This document shows positions 22,406 through 34,200 of a stretch of 64,000 nucleotides of DNA, in pieces. A program made the translations under genes and the position numbers. The notes beneath the pieces were generated by a model. That model did no database searches and was not told the origin of the DNA. It was given only the letters and a program-made list of their open reading frames with translations. This stretch comes from Saxidomus purpurata (Eukaryota > Mollusca > Bivalvia > Venerida > Veneridae): contig JAFMSR010000010.1 in NCBI GenBank assembly GCA_022818135.1, positions 31,799,269 to 31,863,268 of the forward strand, written 5' to 3'. Positions within the stretch are counted from its first letter, which is position 1; each line of letters opens with the position of its first letter.

Positions 22406-24246
22406 ATGCTCTATATGAACAAATCTTCAAGAGCAATGCTTCGTCATAGTTTATGTTTGGCAGCATTTATTCTGCCACTTTGTACAGAATGTTTTATTTT
22501 AGACACGTTCTTTGGGAAAGAACCACAAACAGTGACGAGTCTTGATCTTGACAAATATGTCGGAAGATGGTTCCAGGTCAGTGTGTTGTTGGATTGTTTG
22601 ATTATAGGTATTTGTAGCTAAAGCTCGCATCGTTGGAGCCCAATGATATTCCAGTTTCTAACTTGACTAGTGGTGTTCTTAAGATGCAGACGGCTGCCGA
22701 AGTCGTTTATCATTTGAATAGAGATAAAGAAAACATACCGGTATATTTTTTTTGTCTATTTTAGTGTTCCTTTTTCTAATGACGTGATTGTTTGATTTAA
22801 TGATGGCGACTAACATGATACATCTTGAAGTTTAGATATTAAATGAATTTCCAGATGTTCGCAAGTCAGTCTGTGGTCACTCTTTGGGAATCAGATGCGT
22901 ACTGTGTAACTGCCGATTGTAAGTTTTTGTTTCAAATTTGCAGATTGTTCATAGTTGTAAGATGAAAAATAAACACCATATTCTTTAGATTGACATTATG
23001 CATTTAAAATTTATTTAAAAGTTTTATACTTTTTATACAAATTGGACAGGCAAAGCAATTAGAAAGGTCCATGTTTTTAACAAAAATGTACGTGTACCGG
23101 TAGTATGTTTGTAACTCTGTGTTGTACTGACTACTGTTTACAGTCGCCGTATTTCTATGGTGCAAATGTTCGAAAAGGCAATTTGGCACCATGCATTGAT
23201 AAGTCCTAAGTTTTGGAAACACAGTATTGTGGTCATTCCCTATAGATGCTTAATTCTATTAAAACATGTATATATTATGCTTGTGATCTTAAAGCTGCTA
23301 CATGAATGTGTTAGTTTAATGGCAAAACGATATGAGAGGCTTTAATATATAGTTTTACCTTTGCTTTATGCAGATGAAAGAACCCCCAATGGCACAGTAA
23401 CAGTTTTGAATTCAGAGAGACTTCACACTGCAACAGGTCCTGTAAAGGTTATTCATGGCTATGCAACACCGACAAATGAGCCTGGAAAACTTGTAGTTCA
23501 TCTCGAATCTGTTCCAGTCGGAGCTTCATGTAAGTCTGAGTCTGTTGTTTAAAAGAAAAACGCCGAATTTTTGCCGGAAATATCCAACTATTTTTTAGTC
23601 CTAACTGGAGTTTGTTCATAATGACTCAAAGCCTTTATCTCACACTAAATGTATACATTTCGCATTTGATAGGCCTGTACGAAAATGGGCGTCCAGCCGA
23701 TAAAAACAGAAAGTCATGAATTTGCTTCAAAGTGTTTATGTTTCTGACTGAAAGTATTTTTTTTGGACTACTTACTAGGTGCATTTGATTTTTCCAGCAA
23801 TAAATAATTTCCATTTGAAGAGTATGTCGTCAAAATTTTCAACTGAGTAACAGAAACCTTAAACCGAAATGAATTGTTATGTGTCTTAATTGCACTGGTC
23901 GAACTTGCTATCGTTGCACCGTTCTGACACAGGGAAGTGAACAGAAGGCATTGACACTATACCAAAAATTAGTGTTAATAAAAGTACTCTATACATAATT
24001 TCAGACTGGGTTTTGAAACTTGGACCAGCCACCTACAGCGATAAATCCCAGTACCAGTATGCAGTCGTAAGTGACAACATTAGAGGTACTCTATTCGTGC
24101 TGGCACGTGACCCGGATCTGTTTCATCATGATTATGAAACGGAAGTGGTCAATTTTCTGGACACTCATGGCTTCAAGACCTTCTACAATAAAGCAATAAC
24201 AACATACCATGGAAAGGACTGTCTTTATAATACCAACCATCACTGA
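22406..24246 (+). CDS. Secreted lipocalin, apolipoprotein D-like (copy 2)
   Basis: Exons 22406-22576, 22855-22918, 23374-23529 and 24005-24246 have the same lengths and phases as copy 1 and give 210 aa. All splice borders and the stop are intact. I saw only two protein differences from copy 1: Phe12 to Leu in the signal region and Asn to Lys in exon 4 (Y-S-D-K-S). The G-R-W motif, Cys74, the L-A-R-D-P region and Cys203 are all kept. Introns are also nearly identical, closer than the flanking TLR genes are to each other. An extracellular ligand-carrying role is inferred from the family. AATAAA lies at 24316-24321. Confidence 0.88.
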
Positions 24247-24315
24247 ACCATTTGTCTCGTTATTTTGTATGAATATAAACTTAGTCAAATATCAAATATT
24301 TTGTAGAATATCGAA

Positions 24316-24321
24316 AATAAA
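24316..24321 (+). terminator. Polyadenylation signal of lipocalin copy 2
   Basis: AATAAA 70 bases after the stop codon, at the position matching copy 1. Confidence 0.6.
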
Positions 24322-24361
24322 ATGATAAAATATGAAGTTTACTTCAGTATTTTAAATATTA

Positions 24362-24770
24362 TTCTAACACAAGCGGCTGTTTTTCCGGTATAAACATATA
24401 GGGAAAAGCCTGTATTTTATTTTACGATAAAATACAGCACGTTTTCCCAAGGACGACGTGCCTTAAATGACGTAACGACGTGACGTATGTAAACAAGCGC
24501 GTCCAATCGTATCTCGCATTTAAAGGTTACAATGATGTACTACTACGCGTTAAATAAAGTTCGGGATTGTTTTCAAAGAAAATAACGTGTTAGAATCGAA
24601 ATAATAAATTGTTCCCTATATTTTATCATTGAATAAAATACAGTCAGTCATTTGGATGCGAAAAATTAAATCACTCGTGCTACGCACTCGTGATTTAATT
24701 ACTACGCATCCAAATTCCTGACTATATTTTATTCAACGATAAAATACAGGGAGTCATTTATTATTTCTTA
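24362..24770. mobile_element. Hairpin MITE, copy 2 only
   Basis: Inserted at the point matching about 4915 in copy 1. The right-hand part (about 24604-24765) is a long imperfect inverted repeat: TATTTTATCATTGAATAAAA and GGATGCG on the left face CGCATCC and TTTTATTCAACGATAAAATA on the right. A GTGCTACGCACTCGTGATTT centre separates the arms. GATAAAATACAG recurs on the left side as well. No ORF. A related fragment lies at about 51280-51345. Confidence 0.65.
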
Positions 24771-26354
24771 AATAACAAGCTAATTCGTAATGCTTCAATG
24801 ATGTCGGGACAAGTGGACCCATGTAGTGTATTTCTTCATTAAAGAGGAAATATTCTTTAACATATTATAGCGATGGATGTGTTGAGATGTATTCTTCTGG
24901 GCAATGTAGAAGGACATTTTGAGAGTCTATGCTCAGTCGTGACCGTTATGCTGGCGTTTGAAAATCTATGTTTAATATTACAAATTGCACATTTCTCATG
25001 TGGTAACAGAACGATTAGCAGAAATAATTCTCAATATTATTTTACAGCCAGAAAGTCACCCTCTGTTGTGCTTCTCTTAACGTGTAAATTGTGCTGAGTT
25101 TTATTTCCAATCAGGAATGTTGAAAGAAGTATACCACTGTAAACATCATGAGTGACTGTAATTCGATTGTAAGTGTCGGACGTGTATCTGAATGTGAAAT
25201 TGTGGGTTGAAAATCCATTGATGCTTGATCCCTATTTGAACTCTCCTTCGTAACAGTTCTGCCGGTTAGGGTTAGGGTACTCGATTAATCTTGCATCTAC
25301 CCCAAACACTTATGAACCGAGTTTTTTTATTATAAACGTTTGAAATAAACTTGAACAAACATTTTTAATAACTGAAAAAACCAAACAACTGATTTACATG
25401 TATATGGTCTAAAAGAACAGGATAAGATCAACATAAGGACACAAATTATTTAAATGAAAATCTATGTTTTAGATGTCTGTGAAGTATTGCTTTCATGAAA
25501 CCGGAAAATAATTATACAATGAAACCACATATGTAATATTCGCTTTCGTGTGAACAAAAATATTTAGTGTCCATGAAATCATAAATTAAGAGGAATGACA
25601 AATGTCTATGACAAGATGTCAATAGTATATTAAGTTAAAAAAAGACACTAAGTAATTTCTTGATGTACTGACTCATAATTACGTGACAACCTACAAGAAC
25701 ATATTCATATGTCTATTCGTTTTCAAGGCACATTTAGGTGGATTTACGGAGATAATATATTAGAATTGAATATTAGCGTAAATTAGATATAACATTAGGA
25801 GGTATACCCCAGGACATGCAGAATTCTAGACCCACCGGCGTGCACACATGTCTAGCAGCCTGCGGACAGACCCGCACACGTGGGTGAAGTTTGTAACCAT
25901 TACCTCAAGGTTTCTGCCTCATTTCTAGACGTAAAAGCAATTATAGAGCGACCCCTATATTTAGCCCCGAAAGCTAAATAGAATATCCGGTACATCGGTA
26001 TTATTCATCACCACATTATCTATACAGTCATCATCGCAGACGGAAAACAATAATTATTAGAGTTTATTTCTTATCTTCCGTATCACGCCTGCTCTATTTT
26101 AACAAGAGTCGAAGAAAATACTTTAAACAAAATGTTACAAAGATGATAACGTATTAAGCTTAGATGATAAAAGATAGATTTCGTGTATTCTAATTTAAAT
26201 GAATAATTAAATTTTGTTTAACAATTGTACTTGTTTTGCCGAAATCCAAGTAAACATGCCTATATTTAGCTTCATATCAATTAAACAGTCTTTTTTGTAT
26301 AATATGTTTTGTCTAAATCAAATTAACATTATATTTTATTGCAGATCATTCAAC
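24771..26354. other. Intergenic region between lipocalin and TLR, copy 2
   Basis: Matches 4914-6432 of copy 1 apart from an ~80-bp insertion near 25840-25925. No gene. It ends with a polypyrimidine tract and a clear CAG acceptor (26341-26344) 10 bases before the TLR start. Confidence 0.45.
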
Positions 26355-29300
26355 ATGGACTTGATTTCTACAAGCAAGATGCCTGGAACATTGACCGTGC
26401 TAAATATGTTGATACTTTGGCTGAGTATTACAAGAACAGTAATCACTGAGGGTGAGGAACCTACAAAAGGTTATCCAATAAACAACAAAAGAATGTACAT
26501 GGAAACCTCCGCTAATAACAACTATACGGACCGAACAAATAATTCTGTTCGGGAGAAGTTCAATAGCACATATTCAAGTAAGAAGAGGATGGCCAAAAGT
26601 GGTGCTGAAGCTTCAACATGGACGTTAGTACATCGCTCTGTTCATGTGAAGAAAGACATTACGACTGCAAATAAAGATTTAAAGACAATCAATGACGCAA
26701 ATATCACATCAAATGCTGCTAAAACCTCTCTGTTTCCTCAAAGAGACAAAAATGAAAACGAATGCCATGTGGACTTATGCGTTGATACATCTGGATTAAA
26801 AGATCAACCCGGAAATCCATGTCCCGAGATACACATGTGTTTATGTGGTTCGGACGAACACAATAGGCAATTTGTCGAATGCTCTGAAAGGAACCTTACA
26901 GAAATCCCGAGTTCTTTTCCAAACGAAACAGGGTACATCTTTCTCGCTGGCAATGAAATAAAAGCAATACCCGTCAGAACTTTCCAAAATTTGCAGAATC
27001 TTAAGTTTCTAGATTTATCGAGGAATACAATAGAAAAATTGGATGCTGACGCCTTTTTGGGTCTCCACTTTTTGTGCTGTTTAAAACTCAATGGAAATAA
27101 GTTGAGGTACACAAAGTTCTCAATTTCATACTCCGCTTTTAAGCCTCTAGATAATCTTATTTACTTAGATTTGCAACAAAATTTGCCAAACATAACACAA
27201 AATGAATCTTATCCGGCAGAAGCACTGAGTCATTTGAAAGAGCTTCGAATTTTACACATGGACGGTTTGAGTGATAACGGTTGGAAAACAACATATTTCC
27301 AATCTTTAAGAAATCTGCATAACTTAACTTTAAGCGGAAAACTACATACTGGCAGATGTTCTATGAATTCTGTGAAAAGAGGAATGTTTAAATACTTGTC
27401 TACTTTGAAATCATTAAAATTAGAAAACTGTAGCTTAAACTGGGTTGAGAACGGCAGTTTCGGTGAATTACCTGCATTAAATAGCCTTGACTTGTCTGAC
27501 AATAAAAACTTAACATTTCGTAGTTTGGAAAATATTACGTACGCACTGAGAGATAAGGAAATGTATTTACTGAATCTTAGTAAAATTCATCCAACATTTG
27601 GTGACTGTGTACGTTTATCAGCAACAAATTTACAGTATATGAAAAACATGACGATTGAAAATTTTATCCTAGATTCAAACCGACTTGCCTTTATGGAAGC
27701 AGACGCCGTGGACTTCTTACCAAATCTCACTGGATTCGTCTCTTTAAAAGATAATTTAATACTGCTCGGTTTGTATTTTATCAAAATGATCATAGAGAAC
27801 AGGCTTGCCAATGTAAGAAGTTTGACTTTGTCTGATCAAATGACCAATCATAACATACAAGAATTGATAAAACCTGACGCGCACCAGGGTGCTGTGGGGT
27901 TCGTTTTGGGGAGGCTGCGTTTTTGGTACGTGGCATTCCCTGTTTGTATTATTTTGTTTTTTTTTACAAGATCTTTTACATGATCAGAACGAAACAACTG
28001 AAGAATTTGGTCTGTTTGATTCAAATATACATAAGATGATAAACAAACGTAACAATCCTGGATATGTGCAAGTATTGTGAACAATTTCACGATGTGACGC
28101 CTTATAAACTTCCTAGTAACATTCGTGTTCTAGACATGAGCAACATGAAATCAAGATACCCATTAAGAAGAATTTGTGTATGTGAACCAAATAGTTTCAG
28201 AGAAATAGACCTCCATAGGAATGTTTATTATCGCGTCGAAGGGCCATTTTATGGACTTGCAAATTTAACATCACTCGATGTATCATGGAATTTATGTGAA
28301 TATATGAGCTCTAATGCACTTCACGAGATGACAGGTTTGCGCTACTTAAATTTGTCAAGAAACTTTTTAGGTATTTCATTTAACGGAGACAAAAATGGGG
28401 ATATTTTTCGCGAACAATTTAATTTAATTTCTCTGGACATTTCCGAAAATAGAATCAGACGATTGCCTCGAAAATTCTTCAACGGTCTTATAAAGGTCGA
28501 AAGACTCATTCTAAGAAAAAACTTGATGTATGCTTTTAACTTGGATATGTCTTCCCTGAGTAAACTGAAGTACCTAGATTTAAGTGGTAATTTTCTAGTG
28601 CACATCACTAATGACGTGTTGCGGAACTTCAGAAATTTAGCAACACTTCACAACTTTACCATTGATTTAGCCCAAAACAAACTGTCATGTAGCTGCAGTC
28701 AGCTCCAATTTGTAAAATGGATCGCGACTTCGAGGGTCATTTTTCAGAATTTGAAGAGCTCCACATGCAGTTATGAAAATGGAGAAACGAGAAATCTGAC
28801 AATGGCTTCACAGCTGTACGAGGAATTGTCAATACAGTGCAAAAGTTACACCACAGTTATATTTGTCTGCACAATTTGCATTGTATTGTTGATAACCATA
28901 CTCACGGTTGTGATTGGTTACAGGTACAGATGGAATTTGAGATACTTTTATTATTCAGCAAAAATGAGAATGAAAGGATTTTCCCCTATTAAAAGCGAAG
29001 ATGACGAGGTGTTCGATCACGATGTTTTCGTTTCGTTTGCTGATGAAGACAAAGCATTCGTTAGAGAACTTATCATTCCGGAACTAGAAGAAAAGAGACA
29101 ACTTCAACTTTTGATTCATGATCGCGACTTTCGACCTGGAGAATTTGTGCACGACAATATTCTTACAGCGATTTGCACTTCAAAGAAAACGCTTATTGTC
29201 ATGTCAAAAGCTTTTCTACAAAGCGTCTGGTGCAGATTTGAAATGAATATGGCAAGAATGGAGGCAATTAAGACAGGACGGAATGTGTTAGCCATCATCA

Positions 29301-29431
29301 TGATGGAGGAAGCAACGGGTTTGCCATTGGAAATTGTAGACACTATAAGAGAGCAGACGTACCTAGAATGGCCTCATGAGGAAATCCATCGGGAACAATT
29401 TTGGGAAAGACTTTATCAGTCTTTGAAGTGA
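26355..29431 (+). pseudogene. Toll-like receptor copy 2, broken by two frameshifts
   Basis: Paralogue of the TLR at 6433-9444. The signal segment, Asn/Ser-rich spacer, N-terminal cap and first half of the leucine-rich repeats read without a break from the ATG at 26355. An in-frame upstream ATG at 26214 only reads through the presumed UTR intron. A 73-bp insertion at 27888-27960 shifts the frame (stop at 27983). The frame then used is left again by a 2-bp deletion near 28062, where copy 1 has GGAGTTATG and copy 2 GGATATG. From 28064 to 29431 the remaining repeats, C-terminal cap, transmembrane helix and a complete TIR (F-V-S-F-A-D-E-D, R-D-F-R-P-G, F-W) are open. A 6-bp in-frame deletion changes the TIR near 29310. 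It is either a pseudogene or a split product; sequencing error should be excluded. Confidence 0.85.
27888..27960 (+). other. 73-bp insertion in TLR copy 2, possible young intron
   Basis: Absent from the intact paralogue. It begins GGTGCTGTGG and ends in a T-rich run joining TTTTTACAAG. A GT at 27889 and an AG at 27969-27970 with a strong pyrimidine tract could define an 82-nt intron. Removing it would leave a net 9-base, in-frame deletion relative to copy 1. The donor GTGCTG is weak, and the downstream 2-bp deletion would still break the frame. Confidence 0.5.
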
Positions 29432-31245
29432 TCATGAAGTTTTGTTCTTTGTTTGCTGTGACAGCAGGAAACTATATGTTCTTCTGAAATTTAAGCACTA
29501 GATATCTATGTAAATATTCAGTATAATGACATATATTGATAAATATACTTAAGTAAAAAAGTGGAAGTACAAGCTATCTATAGATATATTATTTCTCAAA
29601 CATGCGTTTGTGGTTTTATCTTATGTCGATAAACTGCTATTACACAGATAAAAGTTAGTTTGTTTGTTCATTGTTATTTCTGATATGTTAACTAATGACT
29701 GATACCCATTTTGATACCTTAAATATTCTTAATATGCCCTATTTTAAAAAAAAGAGTTTTGTTTGGAAGCGGGGAAATTCTGTGGATATTATAGGTTTCA
29801 ATGGAAACACAGAAAAACATGAATTGAAAGATTGAACAGGAAAACTCAGGTGAATCAGCAGACTTTGGCGAAATAGTTTCACGCTTTCAACCTAGAGTAT
29901 ATTTGATAGAAAGGTGACAACTGTAACACCTTGACAGGCAAAAGCTACAATTTCCTATACATGTATGTATATAGGGAAAACAATTCTCTAATAAGACAAT
30001 TTCTTCAAACCTGGTATGCTGACCGAGTATCTGAAAAAGAAATATGAAACAAAACTCATAGGTCATCGGCCTTGATCTAGAATAACTGAAAAAAACACAA
30101 CAAAATGCTGTGTTCAAAGGAAGATATTTCAAAATCAAGGCCGGCGACTTATGTTTTTAGTTCAGATTTCTGTTTCAAACTTTGTTCTCAGTCAACATAC
30201 CAAGCTTGAAGAAATTCTCCTATAAGGGAAAAGTTATGCCCTATACTATACATATAGAAAATTGTAGCGAAAATCTTTACAGTGTAAATTGATTAACGTG
30301 TGGTTAGTAGTATCTGTTAAATATTTGTAGATTTGATGCATATTGCTACATTTGTATATTAATTATACAGAGGTAGAAAATCCTCTGGTTTGAAATAAAT
30401 TTATCTGATTTCATTAAACAATGACGTGTTGATTGTTTTGTCGTTATAGCTCAACACAGCCGACATACTATGAAGCTAAAAAGATTCCCACGACAGTTTT
30501 TAACTTCAGTAACCTCGAAAGTCACGTCTTTACTTCCTTTTCTACTTAGAAGAGTTATATGTAAAATGATTTCTACGTGGCTCCTTAAGTCTATCCTCAA
30601 AATGTGTCATGCAAAGGGGGGGGCGGTTATTAGTGGGTGATAAGTATTACTAGTTAACATAGATATTTCACCATTGCTCATCATAAAAAAAAGTTTAACT
30701 AATCAATTATCACAAATTGGCTGAACAAATAATTAGGTTTTTTTTGGATTGCAGTACGTTATCGAATAAATAACATCCTATACAATTCTGTATTGTACTT
30801 AAATGGTCAAAAGTCACACACTCTATATATGCCGAAGTTGCATAGTATCTGAAATCTAGTACATAACTGAAATGTTTTTAGTTCATCTCAGTCAGAAGTT
30901 AAAAAGCCATAATAAATTTGCTTCAGTTTCACTTGATAATGATCAAACAAACACTAACACAAATAGGTAATTTATTTAAGATGAAACACACACACTGACA
31001 AGTTTGATCCCGATTAGCTCAGAAGCGCTGTGAGCTCAACAATAAAGCTTCAAAAGCTTTTCAGACTAGTTCTAATCACTAAAGTCATTAAGTAAATTGT
31101 GACTAAGCTCATCAAATAGTCATTCCTACTTGGTACAGCTTACAGTCTTATGAAAATACACTTTTCACGGCTTCATATACAAGGTACATCAATAGATATA
31201 TCAATGCGTTAAATAAAGAAAGACACTACTTCAGCCGATGGTTAA
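29432..31245. other. TLR copy 2 3' region and arylsulfatase 3' flank
   Basis: No coding sequence. It matches 9445-13087 of copy 1 minus the LINE. In place of the LINE there are about 100 bases (30535-30636), including a G-rich run, unlike copy 1. A minus-strand AATAAA near 30970 is a likely arylsulfatase polyadenylation signal. Confidence 0.45.
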
Positions 31246-34200
31246 TTAGCACCAACCAGGACTCCATACATTGTCGAAATTTTTCGGATCGCCTCTTTTA
31301 TCTTCCGGTGGATAATTGGCTGGAACCATTGTCAAACGGTGATAAGCGAGGCGTGCTTTTAATGCCTCAACAATATCCTTGTGCTGGTCGGCAATATCAA
31401 AATGTTCTCCGGGATCCTCTGTAACAAAAAAAGATTCGAAAAAGCTATTTTAAGGTCATGGTCTAATGTAGACAATCCTAAATGGATTCATAAATAATCA
31501 AGTGACATTTCAGGGACGCTCTTTATGAATTCTGGTAACGATAATGATCAGGTTTAAAATTTGATTAACATGAGGAAATATCAAATGAAATAAGTAATCA
31601 GTATATATTATTGTGTTTTATCATTTTAATACGAACACGTGTAGTAAGATGTGGGTGTCATTAAATAAAATACTTAGGGCGTAAGGCTTTACTTAATAAG
31701 TCGATTAATTGCAAACTTCCGTCACTGCCACTGATGCAGATATTGATGAAATAGCTGTGAGTTCGGTTCCCAGAAAATATTAGAATTGTAAGCTTTAAAC
31801 CAATTTCTTTGTTTTAAAAGGTAGCTTTGCCTGATTTTTCGTTCCAGTTAACAATCATAATAGAATAAATAAATAATCACCCTCTAAGTCGAATAGTTGG
31901 TACTCCGGGAAAGGCTTATCGTCTATAGGTTTTTCCTTTAGATGTGGCAAAGGCGTCCATCCATTAAAAATTCCAGGAGAACCTTGAATGAGTTTGTACT
32001 TTTGAATTCTGTAATTACACAAGACATAAATGTTTAATGTTAAGGGCAATATAACTTGAAATAAGTGACCTAGAAGAAATAAACTATAGAAAATGATAAT
32101 GCATAACGATAAGGCTCTGAACAGTGTTAAATTGTTCCCCACAAGAGGTCTCAAACTTTGATTCAATTATCGCCCGCAAACTGGAATCAAACCAATCCAA
32201 TTCAAACCATCAAAATTTCTATTTCGTTAGACATTTCCACTCTGTCAGTTTAGTGAGGTGAATCCGCGGTCAAATGGTTAAGGTCAATGACTTGTAATCA
32301 CTACACCTAGGTTTATGAATTCGAGCTATACTTCCGACGGACACTTTATGTTAGAAAGTTTCTTAACAGTACTCTAGTGGTATAGCATTGGCTCTTTCCA
32401 GAAACGATAACTGTAAACTGTACATAACTGGGTAAACTGTACATAACTGAAAAACTACTGAAACAAACGCTAAAACCGCACTCTGACCTGTGGTTTTTGT
32501 GGGTCGGCGGGGACTATGAACAATCTAATGACTGATTGTTGAAAAGAATATGGATTAAGCTTATCGTATGATAACTAAGCGACACAAAGGTTACAACAAA
32601 TATTCCCAACCGGATTGCCGAATTATTCTTTATATCGTCAATGTTATACACAAATTCTTCTCTTGCTGATGGAGCACCCTGACTGATAGTTGGCCACTGG
32701 TTTCGTCCGTCCATACCAGTATCTAAAATCAAATACAGGTGAACGTATAGTGGTGGTCATAAAAACAGTCATCTGCTTTAAGCAGCAAATACTAATACAG
32801 TATAACGACTCTGGATATAAAACACAAACTTTCTTGGCTGGATTTTCACTCTTCTTTTTTTTTCAATATGAAAATGCGATATAGATATAACATATTCCAG
32901 ATATAATGAACACATTTAAACAGTCCAAAGGAGTTCGTTATATACGAATATGTTTACTGAATATATAAACTGTTCAGGTTTGTATTAAAACACCTGCTGC
33001 CACTTTCGATGTATGTAATGAATGGATGCTGAAAACAGGTCTGACTGTACACAAAATGTGCGTACAATGTACAGGGTAGGAGAGTGGCCATATCACATCT
33101 TCAAAATGACTGTAGACCGCGGTTTATTCTTAAGAATGGCCGAGTGCCAGAATAATAGTTTCTGTAATGAGCACGAGGTTCAGATCGAATATCCGTTACC
33201 CGAGGTGACGGATATTTCTATCTGAGTCAAGTGTCTGATGATGGAAACTTTTTCTTGCATACCGTCTTGCACTTTAAAGTAAATTTCTAAATGCAAACTT
33301 ATCAAAATGATGAATTTTCATGAAAAACAAACAAGTTGCCGACGTTGTGTTTAGGAAAGTGACGTCACAATGTTTATAACATTACGTCATAATTTATTCA
33401 CGAGAGTCGTCTGGCATAGGAGGCGTGCCAGACCGCTTTTTCCGGCATGGCTGGAAATGCCGATCCGATATGCAAGGATGAGACAGATCAATGAGTAAAA
33501 GAACTCATCAACAGGATTTTACAATGACACTACCGTATTGTTTCTCTTCGGTGTTGTTGCAAAAATTACTTTTCCTTTTTGCGTCAACTCTACTTTGATT
33601 GGATTTTATTTCGGCGGAAACAAAAATATTAAATTGAATTAACTGTTCATTATTTATTTGTTGTGACGGATCACGCATTTATGATCTTTATGGACATTTG
33701 TGTCTTACAAAGATGTATATTTCTTTAATTCTTTTGAAAGATTGACAAACTTGCCTGTATGCTTAAATTCGTATGCTGGCAAGTTAAAATCGCTGAAGTA
33801 AGGTTTAAACTCATACAACAAGATCCGGTTTTTCGAAACTTTAACCAGCATTTAAACTAACAGTCCATTTAATTGTAGGGTTGCATTTAAACATTTCAAA
33901 AGATTTTATAATATTCTTTATGTACTAAGGTCAGTGGAAAACTACTAAAATTCTCTTTAAAGTAAACTTAAAACAGCACATAAGTTTTTCCAACATCATG
34001 TAGTATTTTGAGTCAAAATTTAACCAATGGTTAACTTAACATCCGGTTAAATTTTCGAACAACCGGTTCCAGATCACAGGGCTTTACTATACTAGTATTT
34101 GCTTGCCGTACCATACACGACCAAACAGTACACTGCTATGTTAGAAAACTCAGTCACTATTTGGGTGAAATCTAGGGAATAGTTCAATAATTGTATTGTA

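Noticed and set aside
26214..26354. N-terminal 47-residue extension of TLR copy 2
   Set aside because: It reads across a polypyrimidine tract and CAG acceptor, and copy 1 has no such frame, so it is intronic or UTR.
33022..33225. 67-codon frame inside arylsulfatase intron 11
   Set aside because: Lies in a dispersed repeat segment with a near palindrome at its end and is missing from copy 1. No recognisable domain.
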